From Rallus limicola (Eukaryota; Chordata; Aves; Gruiformes; Rallidae), in the NCBI GenBank assembly GCA_022605955.1, contig JAKCOZ010000003.1:40388761-40452760 (forward strand): DNA of 64,000 bases. Direction: 5' to 3'. Shown here one piece after another: positions 34,452 through 49,215 of this stretch; within the stretch, counting starts at the first letter, position 1, and the number at the start of each line of letters is the position of its first letter. The notes below the pieces were generated by a model, which did no database searches, had not been told where the DNA came from, and worked only from the letters and a program-made list of their open reading frames with translations. The translations under genes were made by a program, and so were the position numbers.

Positions 34452-36291
34452 TATGAAATTTTATTATAGCTTATTTTCAGAGGTTCATTGATGTTGTAAA
34501 TGCTTTAACTGATTTTTGCATCAACTTACAGATTCTAGAGCTTTGTTCTAACTTTAGTTTTAAACCTAAAGATATGCTGCTTAACTATTTATCTAGCATG
34601 CACTCATTTTCTGTGTAACTAAGATTACAGTGAGAGGGAAGCAACCTACCACAGATCCAAAAAAGATCTCTGTTTCTTATAACTAATATTAACCCATGAC
34701 CAGCTCCTGATTTTCAGGCTAGATAGAGAAGTAAGTTGAAATAACAAAGGAAGAGTTGCATCTTCCCACATTTGAAAATGAGGTCTACTATTGAAGCATC
34801 ACTACTAACCCTATAAGTGGAAGGCTGCAGCCACACAGAGCAGCACTACAGTATTCCAGTTACTTGTTGTCTTGATAGTTGTGATAAAATAAATTTGTGG
34901 GCAGATGCTGTAAAGCAGATTGCTGAATTTCCCAAAATGTGCCAATGTGTAAATGCACTCAATTTCTGTAACATTGATGACCTGAGGTTGAGCAGCTTGA
35001 ATTCAAACATCTCACTTCAGATTGCTTTTACGTGGTGGGAACTTAGTTCAGACATTAGCAGTTATGTAGAGGATGGCCTGCAACAGCTGGCAAAACCTCA
35101 TTAGGTGGTATTTCTTCAGAGGTGTGTGTGAAAGTTAGAACTGGTCATGAACTCCATACTAGTCAATGGGGCTAACTACAGATACCTTTATCATAACGTT
35201 TGTAATTTGAGATATTTTCATGCCAATTTTTGCCATTCCAGGAGCTGCAAGGAGGCTTTCCACTCTTAAGTAGAGAAGCAGAAACCAGGAAACTCTTCTC
35301 TGCCAGGAATCTCCAGTCCTGCACTTCCTGCAAATCTATTAGAATCAATGGGATTACATTTCTATGTCAACAAACTCTGACTTCTAAATATACACTTGTG
35401 TATACATTTTTTAACATTTTACTGTGTCTTTTAACCATCACAAACATTATTCTTTTCTTAACCTCAGACTATTCGACTCAGCCTTGCCTGAAAGAACTTT
35501 GAAACAAAGTAAAACCAAATGAAAACCAAGAAGAATAATATAAAAATTCAAGATGTTAAAGTCTGTCCTTATGAATATGAGATACATATTTTTTTACATC
35601 CATAATCACTGGTAAAGTGTTGCATTGATACTTACATCTGTTTTTGTGTTTAGGGAACAACAATATTTTGGTCTTTTAAAATACTGACTTTGTTTCTGCC
35701 AGTTCAAAACATCACCTGTGGTTTAACCTACAGTCAAAATGACCAGACTTTCACCTGTATCTAGCAGGATACTTCTACATTCAGCATGACCAGAGAAGAA
35801 ATGTTAATTGACTATCATGTTGCTACCAGGTAATGACTTCTTGCAGCTAATGACAAAAATTAAATTTATATAAACACATAAAAGACAGACATCTGTTTTT
35901 AAAATGATGTTAAAGTGATCTTATGACAAGACTCTATTACAATGACTAATACATGCAACAGTTGGTGCTGATCATTACATTAGCTGGATACTGGGGAATT
36001 CACATGACAATTGTTTACCCTGCTACGGTGGTATAGGTGACTTCTGACTAGATTAAATCAGTAGCTGTGTTTTCCCAAGGCTGTACTCAAAATGATATGT
36101 GTTGTCACAGACAAGGAAACCTGACATGATGGGTTATATTCAAATACAAGATAATTTAGTATATTTAACATCTTGATTTGCCACGTCTAAAAATTTCATC
36201 AGATTTCAAAATATAAATGGGATCAGAATCTGGTTGCATATATTGCTATAGATTTTTAATTCATTTCTCCAGACAGGACTGAATCTGAGGA

Positions 36292-36336
36292 GATATATAT
36301 ATAATATATATATATATATATACACACATATATATG
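36292..36336. repeat. (TA)n microsatellite with short CA core
   Basis: Imperfect TA repeats with an ACACACA interruption. Confidence 0.93.
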
Positions 36337-37227
36337 TTATAACCCTGAATAGTGCTGAAAGATTATATACCAAGCTCTGTTCCTTGAACTGATCTCCCAG
36401 TAAAGCTACTCATATACGCTGGCCTGTCAATGAAATCCTGTTGCTTCCACAGCCACTACATGCAAAGGATATTTTTAAAAGACCTTTCTGATTTTTTTTT
36501 TTAATTTACAATATTAGCAATAATGAGAAGGTGGGGGCAAAACTGTTGTGAGTAAAAAAACCTTTCAGAGTTATTCAGGAGTGTCAGTAGGAGAAGATAG
36601 AGGATGTATATTGTCTCAGTTACACTCTCAAAAATATTGTGGAACAGGACAAGACACAGAAAAGCAGCATAGGTTACCAGAAAAATAGAATACTGCATGA
36701 GGAGCATGAACAGACTGGCTTGAAGAGACAACTAAGTGGGGATATGACATCTCCAAAATTAAGTAGTATGTAATAAGAAATGGAAAAATAATTACTATAT
36801 TAACACAAGCACTGCAACATAAAAAACTCTGGAGCCAGTGGAGTTATTCGGTGGTAGGTCTAAAATAAAACAGATGCAAGTACTTTTTCATTCAAAACAC
36901 TGCTGAACAGAGGAATTAATTGGAACATGATGTTTTGGATGGCAGTGGCCAACTGACTAAAAAAGATACAAAATGTTAAATTTCACTAATACAGTGGTGC
37001 ACATGAATCTCCTTCTCAAGGGTTTGACAAGATACTGGCTATGGAAGAATGTATCACAGGGTAAATGCCTGACATTTCCTCTGTTTCTAACTTTTCTTCT
37101 AAGCCTCTGTGTTGGCACCACTAAGACCACAGGAAGATCTACCTAATCAGCCACTTTTATGGTCTTGGACCCAGTGTCTTCTTTCTCTAGAAGGTGTTAA
37201 CTAAAATAACTTCCTGAAACTCATGAA

Positions 37228-37443
37228 GTCTGCATGTCCAAAGAAGAGCAACAAAACTGGTGAAAGTTCTAGAGCACAAGTCTTAGAAGGGAAGTGGGGT
37301 TGTTCAGTCTGGAGAAAAGGAGGTTGAGGGGAGACCTTATTGCTCTCTGTATTGCTTAGGGTTTAGTTGTGGACTTTGCAGTACTAGGTTAGTAGTTGGA
37401 CTTGGTCATCTTAAAAGGTCTTTTCCAACCTAAACAATTCTAT
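37228..37443 (+). mobile_element. CR1 LINE fragment with internal deletion
   Basis: CATGTCCAAAGAAGAGCAAC and TGTTCAGTCTGGAGAAAAGGAGG (ORF2 tail) are joined at GACCTTATTGCTCTCTGTA to the far 3' end (TTGGACTTGGTCATCTTAAAAGG, ACAATTCTATGG). The part between is missing. It is antisense to ST8SIA4. Confidence 0.88.
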
Positions 37444-37693
37444 GGGTTTTTGCTAGTGCTTTCATGTCTTCAGTGGGATTAATCTCATCAATGATATTAT
37501 TAACCCTTCAACTGACCCTCACAATTTATGTAAAAGTATTAATTAAAAATTTATTTTTTTATCCTATTCTTAATGCCCTCCTTGGGTTGGAGGCTGCACA
37601 AGAAAATTAGAGCGTGAAAGAATCAAAATATGAATAATAAAACTGAAAATATAACAGATATAATGGAGACACCGCTGTTTGCATAAGATCAAA

Positions 37694-37715
37694 TATTGCA
37701 CTTTAAAGTGCAATA
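37694..37715. repeat. Perfect 22-bp palindrome
   Basis: TATTGCACTTT is followed directly by its reverse complement, AAAGTGCAATA. Confidence 0.95.
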
Positions 37716-38828
37716 AATTCATATAAAAGGTTGGGGTTTTTGTGTAGGAGTTGGGGTTTGTTTTTTTTTCTTTGACCCTGTCACTTCTTGCTTGTAGTTT
37801 TCAAGGAGCACTCAAGAGTTTGGATTTTGCCTGGAAATCTTCCTTAGAAAGAAAAGGAAAAGACTAACAAGACCAATAGTTAATGCAGTCATATAACACA
37901 CCTTGCATTGCCACAGCTAAATGACAGTATGGTGAGCAGGCTGCCTTTCAGTGTCACCACAACTGCAGAGAATTTTAACCTCTGTGAGGATAGTCTTAAT
38001 TGGCTATGGCAAAACAAGAGTATATTAAAGCTCACTTTTACCTGTCTTAGATTAAAATTGTTCAGCATCTCTGTGTGAGAGACTATAGAGGTCTGTACCA
38101 TTGCTCTGGTGTTATCTGCTCCCAAAACAGCTTTAATCAACTTTTGGAGAATTACCTCAATAGGAAAAGGATCTGCTAAGGACAAAGAAATATCGAGAAG
38201 GATACTTTTATTTGAACCACAGTAGATCCTTCCTGTTTCATCTACAAAAAAAGAAATTACTGACCTAGGTTTAGTAGGAAATAACAGGATGAATAAACCT
38301 ATCTAGGCATTTGAGATAAAAGCATTCATGAAAGAAAAAGACCCATACTTCAATCATTGATGAATCAAAACTAATGATTTTTTATGTTAAACAACCCTTA
38401 GTTTCAAAATATAAAAAGCCCTTGCTGGAAGGTTCTTGATTCTTCCTTTGTAAGCAAGGCCTTTTAAAATTGCCCACATATTTTTTCATTTTAGCATAGA
38501 AGGTTTCCAACAGAACAGACAGACAACACCCCTTTCAGAAAAACTTGGCAGAGAGTGACTGCAGAAAACATGGACCTCAGTCTGGTCAGATGGGGGACAA
38601 GGCAAGTTTAAGTCATTACATGTGCTATGCACTGCTGTACAAAAGGAGAATGACAGCCATGATCTCCCATCTGCTCAGTAACTTCTGGAAGAAAATAGCA
38701 GCACATCTGTGTGAAAATTCTTTTAAACAGTCATGGGAGTTCCTCAGAGCAGACCAACAAGACCAAGCACCCCTTACAAGGCTGTGTGAAGGTCATGCTG
38801 TCCAGAAATCTGCAAAGCTTAGCACTAA

Positions 38829-38995
38829 TACACCTCCTGTGACCTGCTGGCCACACTCCTCCTGATGCACCCCAGGATCCCATTGGCTCTCTTGGCCCCC
38901 AGGGCACACTGCTGGCTCATGGTCAACCTGTCACCCACCAGGACTCCCAGGTCCTTCTCCACAGAGCTCCTCTCTTCCCCCTAGCCTGTACTGAT
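38829..38995 (-). mobile_element. CR1 LINE internal fragment
   Basis: CACCTCCTGTGACCTGCTGGCC, CCTGATGCACCCCAGGATCCC and CCACCAGGACTCCCAGGTCC are the complement of the CR1 ORF2 coding blocks that read CIRR...SRSQE and LGVLV. Both ends are missing. The fragment lies in gene sense. Confidence 0.9.
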
Positions 38996-41900
38996 ACATA
39001 CTTCAGCAGCAAACATTTAAAAAGCTAAGTGAGCAATAGTAAAATCAGCAATTACTTGCAATAGTAAAATCAGAGAATATTGTCCTGTACAAAAGAATCT
39101 CAACATTCTTTAGTCAACAGTTTCTGCCAAATCATGAGGGCTCAGAATACCTCATACCAAAATCCATCCTTGAAATCAATCATGACTATAAAACAGTAGA
39201 GCTTAGCTTATGGGTTTTTTTGGGTGGGGGAACTGTTCCGTCTTTATTATGTATTATGTTTACTTCTACAATATAATCAATATTACAATGCATGTTTGAA
39301 AATTCTTAGAATTGTCTTGGAAGCTCCACAGTTCTACTCAAAAGCAGTAGGCTAAGCAAAAATAGTCCTTAAAATGTTCCTGAAAAAAAGTTACTTGGAT
39401 TTTTGCACTGTCTGGAGCCAGAGAATAGGGCTACATTAGCAAGCAGTGGGAAACATTAGGAGTTCCTCTGTAGGGTAAGACAGATAATGCTGAGTACAGG
39501 ATGTCCACGTCATACCCATTACATTTTGTTTTTCACTGCAGACTGAGTTGGTACACTTGGTGAACCACAGGAATGCTCCAGTTTAATCTGAAAATCATGT
39601 GCTTTAAAACCATTCATGACATGAAGAACAGTAAACCAGGCTGAGCAGGACACTTGTAGAAACATCCAGTGAAAAGTATTGACTTAAAAGGTAACAGAAA
39701 CAGTCTCCAAGATACTTCCTGAACACTGCATATATCATCTTTGAGCAATTCTTTAAGGTATCTCTCTAAAAATGGCCTACTGGTACATGAAAAAGCAACA
39801 GCACTTCTTCAATACTGAAAGTTATGGCCCTTGATTCTCATCAGAGACTAGGTTGATAAGAAAGAAGATGATAAGAAGGAAGATAATTAGAAAATGTGCC
39901 AAGTCTTCCCTGATAGTATAGGCTGGGTTCAACACTCATCAGAAAAGAATGACTGCAAATCTGATGTTAGCACAATAGCTAGACTTGTTTGCCACTGTCC
40001 TGCTTTGGTTGTCATTATGAAGAAAAAAGTGAGTAAATAATGGAGAGTGAAAGTGTGCATGTGTGTGCTTGTAGGTGAGACAGTGAAATAACAGTTTTGA
40101 TACAGAATATCCCATAAGAAACAATTGCTTATTTTTCAGGACAATGAAAACCAAAATCAAAACAATGGATCAAGGACATCATAAATGTTATATTATAAAG
40201 ATTATTTTAAGTGAAGAATCAGGTTGGAAGTAAGAGGTTTGCAGAGCTGAACTGCTTATAACACAATGGATTAACAGATTGGATCTACTCCAAACTAATT
40301 ACTGATAGGAAGATCACCATGTCACAACTATGAGATATTCTGCTCTCTCCTGTGGAATGTTATAATCTGTATCCCTGCAACTGGGAGAAAATTATAAAGA
40401 TGATTCCAGGGTGAGGACTATGTTCTATACCATGGAATCAACTCCATTTGAAGACTGAAGCCAATAATGTGTAGCATCAGGTCCAGATAAATGTAGTAAA
40501 ACTTTATGTTCAAAACTTTGTTACTTCTTAGACTAACTTCAATTGTATAGAAAAAAAATTTTACCTCTTTTGCTTTAATCAATACTATCTGAAGTCTCCT
40601 TTTAGAGAGCATTACATAAATCCATTACAGGCCCTTAAATTTGTTCAATGCAATAAACCAGATTAATCAGAAATAAAGCCTACTGATTTTACCATAATAA
40701 ATGCCACAGCTGTCATTGAATTAATCAACCAGACAAGCCAGGCTTCATACAAATAAAAAAGTAAATATTTCAGTAAAATAAAGAGGGAGAACTTAGTGCT
40801 CAGTATGAAGATCACAAAACCTTTAAACAGTTAAAAAGCCTTCACTGAAGCATGTGCTGAAGAATGTGATTGAGTAGGAACAATTGGCTGCATCACATCT
40901 TAATGTAGAGCTCCAAAAGTGAGAGATTAAACAATATACAGGACCCTTGAACAAACAACTGATGCTCATTTATGGTATCCTATTGAGCTCTAGCTTTCAC
41001 TGCCAACAATGCCAAACAAAATGTCAATTTGCAGCAGATTGGAGTTTTACCAAGCCCACAACTGTTTTCCCAAGGACATACAATAGACCAAGTAAAACCT
41101 GTTTTAAGACACTGCTAGACTTGTTCAGAAACAAATATATATCATGCCTACGTGAAAGGCTGTAGAACCTATTACTGATTTTATAATCAGTAACTTCCTA
41201 ACAGAAATTCCTATGGTTTTCAAGCAAGGGGATTAAGAAACATTTTTCATCCATAAAGATTTTCTGTCTTTAGCTTGCCTTCCTCAAAGATTTTCTTAAA
41301 TGACAGCCTTTTGCATTAATATCTCTTTCCTAATAGGTACTTCAGATGATAAAATACTTTGTCATGATTGGCTAGTATTTGTCCTCTCCACTGTATAACT
41401 TATTTTCTTTCTGTGGGTTTTGATATGTATATTTTTAATGTATCAATAGAGGCATCCAGCAGGCAGGTACTACTATTATTACTGCTATAATACAAAAGAA
41501 AGAGAAAAAAGGAATTTTGACAAATTTCAAAGAAAACAACTAATTAGTTAACTAAACTGCAAGATTACAATTTTTTTTTAAAGGCAAAAAAAAATCCCCA
41601 AACCTGTGCAAATGCAATTTAAATATTGTTTTAAAAGGCCAGTTTTTTGATTGCAGATGAAAAGGAAGAACTGAACAGTCTTTCTGTTAATAGTCATCAT
41701 ATATCTCCAATGGCTTTACAAACTTACAATCAGCCATATCATTATCGTTGCATTACCCTTGTCAATGAGAAGTCTACTAATCTCTAAATAGATTAAGTAG
41801 GAAAAGGAGAGATGTTTGCTTCTAACATCAGAGAGCTGAGATTTCCGAATGCATTAGACAAATCTTCCTCTACCAGTATCCTCTCAAACCTTCTCCTTCC

Positions 41901-43064
41901 CCAGAACTCATTCAGTTCACATTCTAGTTGACTCCACAGCCAAGTAGCATCATGTCTTAGGATCTGCTCCAACTATGAAACATCCCTGGTGACTCAAAGA
42001 AACACACAAACTACAGTAATTCAACTTCTCTACGAAAAACACATGACAAAACCCTTTCAGGCAGCAGAAATCCCCATTGCCATTAGTAGTCTACAGGTCA
42101 AGCCCTGTGTTTGGTTTCCAGTGCAAGCTTTAAGCAGCCCTCTGTAAGTGGCCACACTCTACCATCTCTTGCATACAGTCTCCATAGCATGGTTAGACTT
42201 GAGAAGTCTTATGTAGACATGAAGCTACCTTTTTTTTGCTGTCATGTGTACCCCACTGTTTAGAGGAAGAACACAAGGCAGCTTTGGGAGAGGGGTTACC
42301 TCCGATTGTTTTAAAATAGCTGCTACATCTGCAAAGGGAGATAAAAAGAAGCACCAAGATTATTTCTGAAAGTGACGTATCATTGAGAGCTGTGTTCTGT
42401 AGAGAACCTCTCTCTTGCATCTTCCATACATGCCCCTTACAGATTAAAAGTGAGAAAGGCCTTATCTTGAAAGTTCATGCCAAACACTGTTTCAAGCAGT
42501 CTGCAAAGTCCACAGATAGATTTTAGATTGTAGGAGCAGTCTGGAACAAACAGGACAATACTCTTAGCCCTTCTGTATGTTACATTTAATCTGAAGCTAA
42601 AGATTTTGATGTAAACTGTACCACCTGTTGGTTTCAATATGACTGAGAGATCCAATACTTCCTCTATGCCAACACTTCTGGTAAGTGTGCCCACAATGAA
42701 AAAAAACTACTCAAAAATCAACATCCTCATGAGCGTCCAAAATGTTCTGAAAATGGCAGTTGCACTTGATCTCCATAGGGTCTTATCTCAGGTACCTTTA
42801 CAGGTCTTCTTTTCTTGCAAGTTGTAGGAAAAGATGACTAATCATTCAGAATGACAATTCCCCTGTATCCAACCACTAGTCAGTGAATTACAACCGAGTG
42901 TAAAATGCAAGTCAACTTCTAGTAATAATCTTCTCCAAGTTAATTTTATTTGACTAAGTCTGAATATATACTTCCAAAAGTGCAAATGATAACTCTTGTT
43001 CACACTAAATACAGAATATAAAATAAGCAGGCTCCACAGCAGTCATGAGGCATAACAACTATAT

Positions 43065-43101
43065 TTTCAATATTGAAATATTTTATAAAACATTGTTTTA
43101 T
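43065..43101. repeat. Two adjacent AT-rich palindromes
   Basis: TTTCAATATTGAAA (43065-43078) is followed by ATAAAACA-T-TGTTTTAT (43085-43101). Confidence 0.85.
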
Positions 43102-43942
43102 GATTGTTTAAATAATGTTTAAAATATTATTTTTTAAAGGTAGAGAATAAAAGTAATAATCTTTTACATTTTATTAGTAGTGGTTATTTTCTTAAATTTT
43201 CCTGTTGCCCACTAGTTGAATTGTTGAAGAGTAAAGGTCAAATCTCAAAAAAGGATACAAAAACCTTATCCTAGCAAAGCCATAATGTGAATCCACAAAC
43301 AATGTGAATCTCCCATATACATATAGACATGTTCATATGTCTACATATGAATATAAGAAGAGCAAGACAGACAAGAACAGGATTCAGAGGAACAAATTCT
43401 GCTGAAGGAAAATAATGACAGAATACAGAGTGGGGCTGAGACTTCAGTCTAGCCTGGAAAGGAAATGAGGACTGTTGAGAGAATCTCATTCTATCTGAAA
43501 TGTAGGCACCTAGCATCTAACTCAACTATGGTGGTGTGCCTTCTGACACCAAAGAAGAAACCATGTGTTTTGTCGGGTCATTTAAAAAAAAAAGCATGTT
43601 CTGTGCTTATAAAAAAATCACCACTCATGACAGCACTGACCTAACCACCTGGCCTCTTTATCTCACATGTCTCTGAAATACCAGACTGCTTACCCTTCTT
43701 CTCCCTTTCTAACTAGGTCACTTAATTCTTTGATGAAAACTGCAACAGGCTAGTAGGCTTCCCCCAGTCTCTGAAAAGCCTATACTTGGCTAAACCCCAA
43801 CACTACATCAGCTAAGTGCACCAATATACCAGACTGGAATGCTTATTCACATTTGCAACAACCCAATGACTTGGAGTAAAAAGTAACTGACGGTACCTGG
43901 AAGCATCATATTTCATCTCTCATGGTCATCTGTGCAGAGTAA

Positions 43943-45080
43943 ATCATAGAATCATAAAATGGTTAGGGTTGGGAGTGACCTTAAATATCATCAAGTTCCA
44001 ACCCCCCTGCCATGGACAGGGACACCTCTCCCTAAACCAGACTGTGCAGGGTCCCATCCAACCTGGCCTTGAACACCTCCACAGAGAGGGCATTCACTGC
44101 TTCCCTGAGCAACTTGTTCCAGTACCTCAGCACCCTCTTGCAGCCTGTCCTCAAAGGAGGTGCTCCAGTCCTCCAATCATCTTCATGGCCTTCCTCTGGA
44201 CCCATTTCAATAGTTTCACATCCTTCTTATATTGGGACTCCAGAAATGGACAGAGTACTCCAGGCAGAGTCTCATGACAGCAGAGTAAAGGGGCCTTGAC
44301 CTGCTGACCATGCTCCTTTTGATGCAGCCCAGGATACGATTGGCCTTCTGGGCTGTGAGTGCACATTGTCAACTCATGTGCAACTTCTTGGCTACCAGCA
44401 CCCCTCAGTCCTTCTCTGCATCACATCATCTCCCAGCCTGTATTGATGATGAGGATTGTCCAGACCCAGGTGCAGGACCTTGCACTTGTGCTTGTTGAAC
44501 CTCATGGGGTTCACATGGGCCCATTTCTCCAGCTTCTTCAGGTCCTTATGAATGACACGCCATCCTTCCGGCACCTCAACTGTGCCACTCAGCTTGGTGT
44601 CATCTGCAAACTTGCTGAGGGTGCACTCAACCTCATCATCAATGTCACTGATGAAAATATTAAATAGTACCTTTCCCAGTATGGATCCCCAAGTGACACC
44701 ACTTGTCACAGATCTACATCTGGTCATCAAGCCATTAATCGCTACTATCTGAGTGTGACCATCCAATCAATTCCTTATCCACTGAACAGTCAGTTCATCA
44801 AATCTGTATCTGTCCACTTTAGAGAGAAGAATGTTGTGGGGGACTGTGTCAAAAGCTTTACAGAAGTCCAGCTTTATTATTGCTATCTATTGCTTTTCCT
44901 TTGTCCACTGATGGGGTCATCCCATCAGAGAAAGCCACCAGGTTGGTCAAACAGGATTTGCCCTTGGTGGAGTCATGCTTGAACCACCTCCCTATCTTCC
45001 TTATGCCTTAACATAGCTTCTAGGAGGATATGTTCCACGATCTTCCCAGGCACAGAGATGGGGCTGACATGACATTCTTG
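43943..45080 (-). mobile_element. CR1 LINE, long 5'-truncated copy
   Basis: About 1.14 kb in minus orientation, which is gene sense. It opens on the plus strand with ATCATAGAATCATAAAATGG, the complement of the 3' end. The minus frame 44392-44766 encodes the RT palm with the FADDTKLSG catalytic motif and a KCKVLHLG block. Farther right, conceptual translation gives the [11 protein letters not shown] region. Frameshifts near 44380 and 44760 break the frame, so it is inactive. Confidence 0.94.
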
Positions 45081-45205
45081 ATCTAGCCCTGCTAACATCA
45101 ATGTGGCAACACAAGATTTACAATGTCTGCGTGTCTGTTAGCAGTAAGAAAAGAAACAGAACTGTTCACAATACAGATTGTTCTCAGCAATTTCTTCTTT
45201 GTGTT

Positions 45206-45328
45206 GTAAAGGACCTTAAAGATCACCTAGTTCCTACCCTGTGCCATGTGTGGGGACACCCTCCACCAGACGATATTGATCAAAGCCCCATCCAACCTGG
45301 CCTCAAACACATCCACAGCTGTTGGAGA
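45206..45328 (-). mobile_element. CR1 LINE short fragment
   Basis: AAAGGACCTTAAAGATCACC through GCCCCATCCAACCTGGCCTC is the CR1 3' region in minus orientation. It starts 125 bases right of the longer CR1. It is a separate insertion, because the same 3' region is already present in the neighbour. Confidence 0.85.
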
Positions 45329-47462
45329 GCTATTTGATTTCTGCATGTTTTAGTTTCTCCAAGTATTTCTTCTGTACTTCCCACGGCAAAGGATTATGGA
45401 TTCATGGTGTTGTGTAAAAGGTTGCTACATCTAAACAGCAGCTGATTGCTTTCACTAACTAATAATGGGAAAAAAAGACTGCACAGAAAAGTGTCCATAA
45501 ATAGGAACAGCACAGGCAAACACTGAGATTTCAGTGGGAACTCTGCCATGTTTAATGCATGTTCAAGTCTAACACCACTCTTTCAGAGGCAGTAGCAAGA
45601 AGGAAGTAAGTTGAGCACAGCCAAATCCCACAGGATGTCCACGCAATTGTTCCATACCCAAAAGGCAGGAAGAAATCTTATGGGAAGCAATTTCAGCAAT
45701 AGTGCTGCTGAGTGACTAACTGTTCATGGGATGGCTCCAATATAAAAAAAAAAGCTAAGAAAACATTCTTAAACATGATGAGTGTGAGAAATTAATTTTG
45801 TGGAGTAAGGAAAGGAAACATGAGAAAGAATTTCTAAAAAAAATGCTGTACTGTAAAAGACTGTATTTCTTGGTGGGTGGGGGAGTGGTGATGTCTCCCT
45901 TTTCAGCAGATGTCTTCAGACATTCACCAGTAGAAGGAAGAGAAGAGTTGTGCAAGGCTCTGAGAGTTAACTCTGGCTTCCACCCAATATACCAACAACA
46001 TGCTTAGTTCTCAGGAGCCCTCTCTACTCCCTCAGGGAAGTGTGAGGCAGGATCCATAGCATAAAGTATCTTCTGATCATACTTTCATGTTTGGATGTCT
46101 GCCACTACTGGAAATAAACAACAAAATCTTGACTCTAGTCCCAGTCCTGTTTAATGCATATTCCATTTGAGCTCTGCTAAGAAGACCAGATTCAGACTTG
46201 GACAGATAGTGTCTAAACAAGTACTATCTCAACTGAAAAATCTGTTCTCAAAACTTAACATCCATCTGAGATTTTAGAGTGACCATCACTCCATAAGTTT
46301 AATAAGGCAAATTTATTTTGCAAACACCACATTTCCTATCTGTGCACAGACAGGAAATTTATTTTTTTCAAAATTATCTTAGAATGCAGTAATTATTCTA
46401 CTGTCTGATCAACAGCAACTGCAAAATACAAAGTTTCTTTCATTTAAAAACGGAAAAATATGAGTGAGAATTTCAGTGTCCTATGTGATTGCAGAAAATC
46501 TGCCCTGATATGTGAAACAGCATATAGGAATAGAGCATTTGCTCTCACTAGATCAGATTAGAAACCTAAGCACGTTAATGTTCTCTTTAGAAACTGCATG
46601 TGCCTCATGCTTTAAAGACAGATGAAGGAAAAACCTAATCTGCCTGAACAATTTGTCAGTGTGATACACACAATAAGGAAAAGGAGCAGTATTTTCCAAA
46701 CTTTGTGGCTGTCAGCCTGCATCCTGCATTAAATGTCTCTATTAATACTTAATAAGTATTAGGAATTCAGGCTGGAATTCTGAACTTCACTTTATTGATG
46801 ATTAGTTACTCAATTATTTAGCCCACAATACCCTGCATTACCACATTTTAAATAAAACATTAGGTGCATTAAACCAAAACCTCTTTATATCAATTTGAAT
46901 TTACATTAAAAATGTGTTGGGTTCTTCCAAAAAAATGTAGACTTTATAATTGTAACTATTTAGGATAGACATCTTCTGGGTTTAGGCAGTTTTCAGGCCT
47001 GTAACAGAATATTGTAAATTTTTAGATTTTGAAGACCTATAGTTGCAATATCATACATTAAAATTTCCAAAAAAAAGTTTCAAAAATCCTCATTTCAACC
47101 AGCTTAATGATATGGTATGCTATATCCACCAGTATTACCTGTGGCATAAAAAAAAGCAGCATGGTTGTGTAAGATTTATGAAACAGCTTAATGGAATCTT
47201 TTAGCTTATTAAACATAAAATTACACCTTTTGTTTTTCTCCATGACAATATTCTTTGTAGTTCAACAGTTTAGTTGAACAGTTCTTCAGAGGACCCTCCT
47301 GGTGTTTTGTCTTTGGCATAGTCTAACAAAAAAAAATGTCACTGCATTTACTTCATTAAGAATTTGGGAGGGTTTCAATATACAAAGAGTAACATAAGAC
47401 CCACACTGACTCCTGACTGATTCTCTTACTACAGTCTAATTTAAAACAGCTCTAACTACCTT

Positions 47463-47516
47463 AATATATATTATTATATGTGTATAATACATATATATAT
47501 ATGTTATTATATACGA
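47463..47516. repeat. AT-rich microsatellite
   Basis: Imperfect TA and TTATA repeats. Confidence 0.85.
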
Positions 47517-49187
47517 ATATTAAAAAGTAAAGCCAGAATGCTTTGGAATTATCAATGCAAGGAAACAGAAATAAAATTGAATACTTTTGGAAGATAACAG
47601 GAGTTTTGGGATGTTACAAATGTTAACACAGGTCAACGATTGTAAATGCTACATTCTCATAAGTCTGCTCTACAATTACTTAGCCTTTAATGAAAATAAC
47701 TACCCTACATTAAAGCTCAAGGATACAACAATTTGAGAACGCTCACAGTCTACAAAGCAAGAGCTGCAGATGCAAGTAGTTTCTTTGTGTGAAGCAGGAC
47801 GGTATACAAAAACTGCTTTTTGCAGTTCAGCTTTCCGTATCGCGCTTTCATGAATAAATCAAACCCCATCTTCCTCTTACAGTTTAAGAGGCTGAAAGGC
47901 ATCATGCAAGGCTTTGCATTCTCACAGTCTAGCACATATGCTCAGATACCTTATAAAGAAGATTAGATGCTCTGCACAATTCTTACTGTCTATTTTAACA
48001 CACAGGTTTTGTGGTTAGATTTCCTGTTTTCGCTTCTCATTCAAGCTTCATATTATATTTATTTAACCCTTTCTGTTTGGCAGCACCACAGGTCTTCAGT
48101 AAGTAATCACTGTTAACATGTTCACAAAGACTTAAAGTTTCAATCAAAGAGCTCAGAAAAGCCTCAAACGTATATATCAAATACATCAAAACAAATGCTC
48201 AAAAATAGTTCAGATTCATAAAGCAGTGAGTGTTCTCTAGGAGATCCTTTTAAACAGTATCTCTTCAGAGGCTCCTATGTCATCAGTTTACATTGAATTT
48301 GAAATAAAAATCATCATAATATATAGAATACAGTATTATGAAGATTTTCCTTAAAATCAAATATGAAAGTTACACACGCTGTTTTTAACAGCAACAGACT
48401 TAGCTGTCCATTAGCTTAAAACTAAAGTGAACAGTTTTAACTTGTTTAAACTTTCATAATTTTTAATGCTCAAAATGGACTGTTTTGACATTTGAGTTAT
48501 CAGCTGTAAATTTTAGTTAATTAATCAAGTTATTTTGCTTCTTTGTAGAAAGTATGATTTTTTAGCTCAGGCACATTTTCATTTAAGAACAATTTTTGCT
48601 TATTAATGTCTTATAATACTATGGTATTCCATTTGACATATAAACCTAAGAAATCTTACAAAGATGTAATTCAACCAGCAAAAAGACAATACTCTCTCCC
48701 TAGATTTAACTTTGCTGTAACACAAACCTTGTTTCTATGGGCTGGCATTTTAACACCGCCTTCTAAGAAATCTAAAGAATATTTGTTCCAAATATATTGT
48801 TGCTAACTATATCACTTCCCATCTTGACTCAAAGAGACATACTCATCTCATGCAGCTCACCTTCGTAAAGTCAAGATTTAGACCAAAGATAAACTTTACT
48901 TCTTGTGTTCTTCTTACACAAATTACAAAAAAGAAGAGTAAAGCATACATGATGATATTCAGTTACTTCCCACAAGAACAAAAAAAGGGAAAGTAAGGAT
49001 TAAATAACAAGGTTCTTGAATAACAAATTTAGAGCACAGATTCAACAACCTGACAAATGAGTGCAGTCATTTCAGTTGACACTGATAGGTATAATCTGAA
49101 ATACATTATAGTCTTAAATTTTCAACAGCAATTCTGATGTCAGAGCTTTTTTTTCTTTTCTTTCAGAGAGACAATATAGGTGATAAT

Positions 49188-49215
49188 TCTTTCTTTTTTT
49201 TCTTTTTTTTTTTTT
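49188..49215. repeat. Poly(T)-rich run
   Basis: Runs of T broken by single C, equivalent to a poly(A)-rich run in gene sense. Confidence 0.9.

Noticed and set aside
38545..38865. 106-codon plus-strand frame in intron 4
   Set aside because: No recognisable domain; its last codons run into a CR1 fragment on the other strand, so it is a chance frame.
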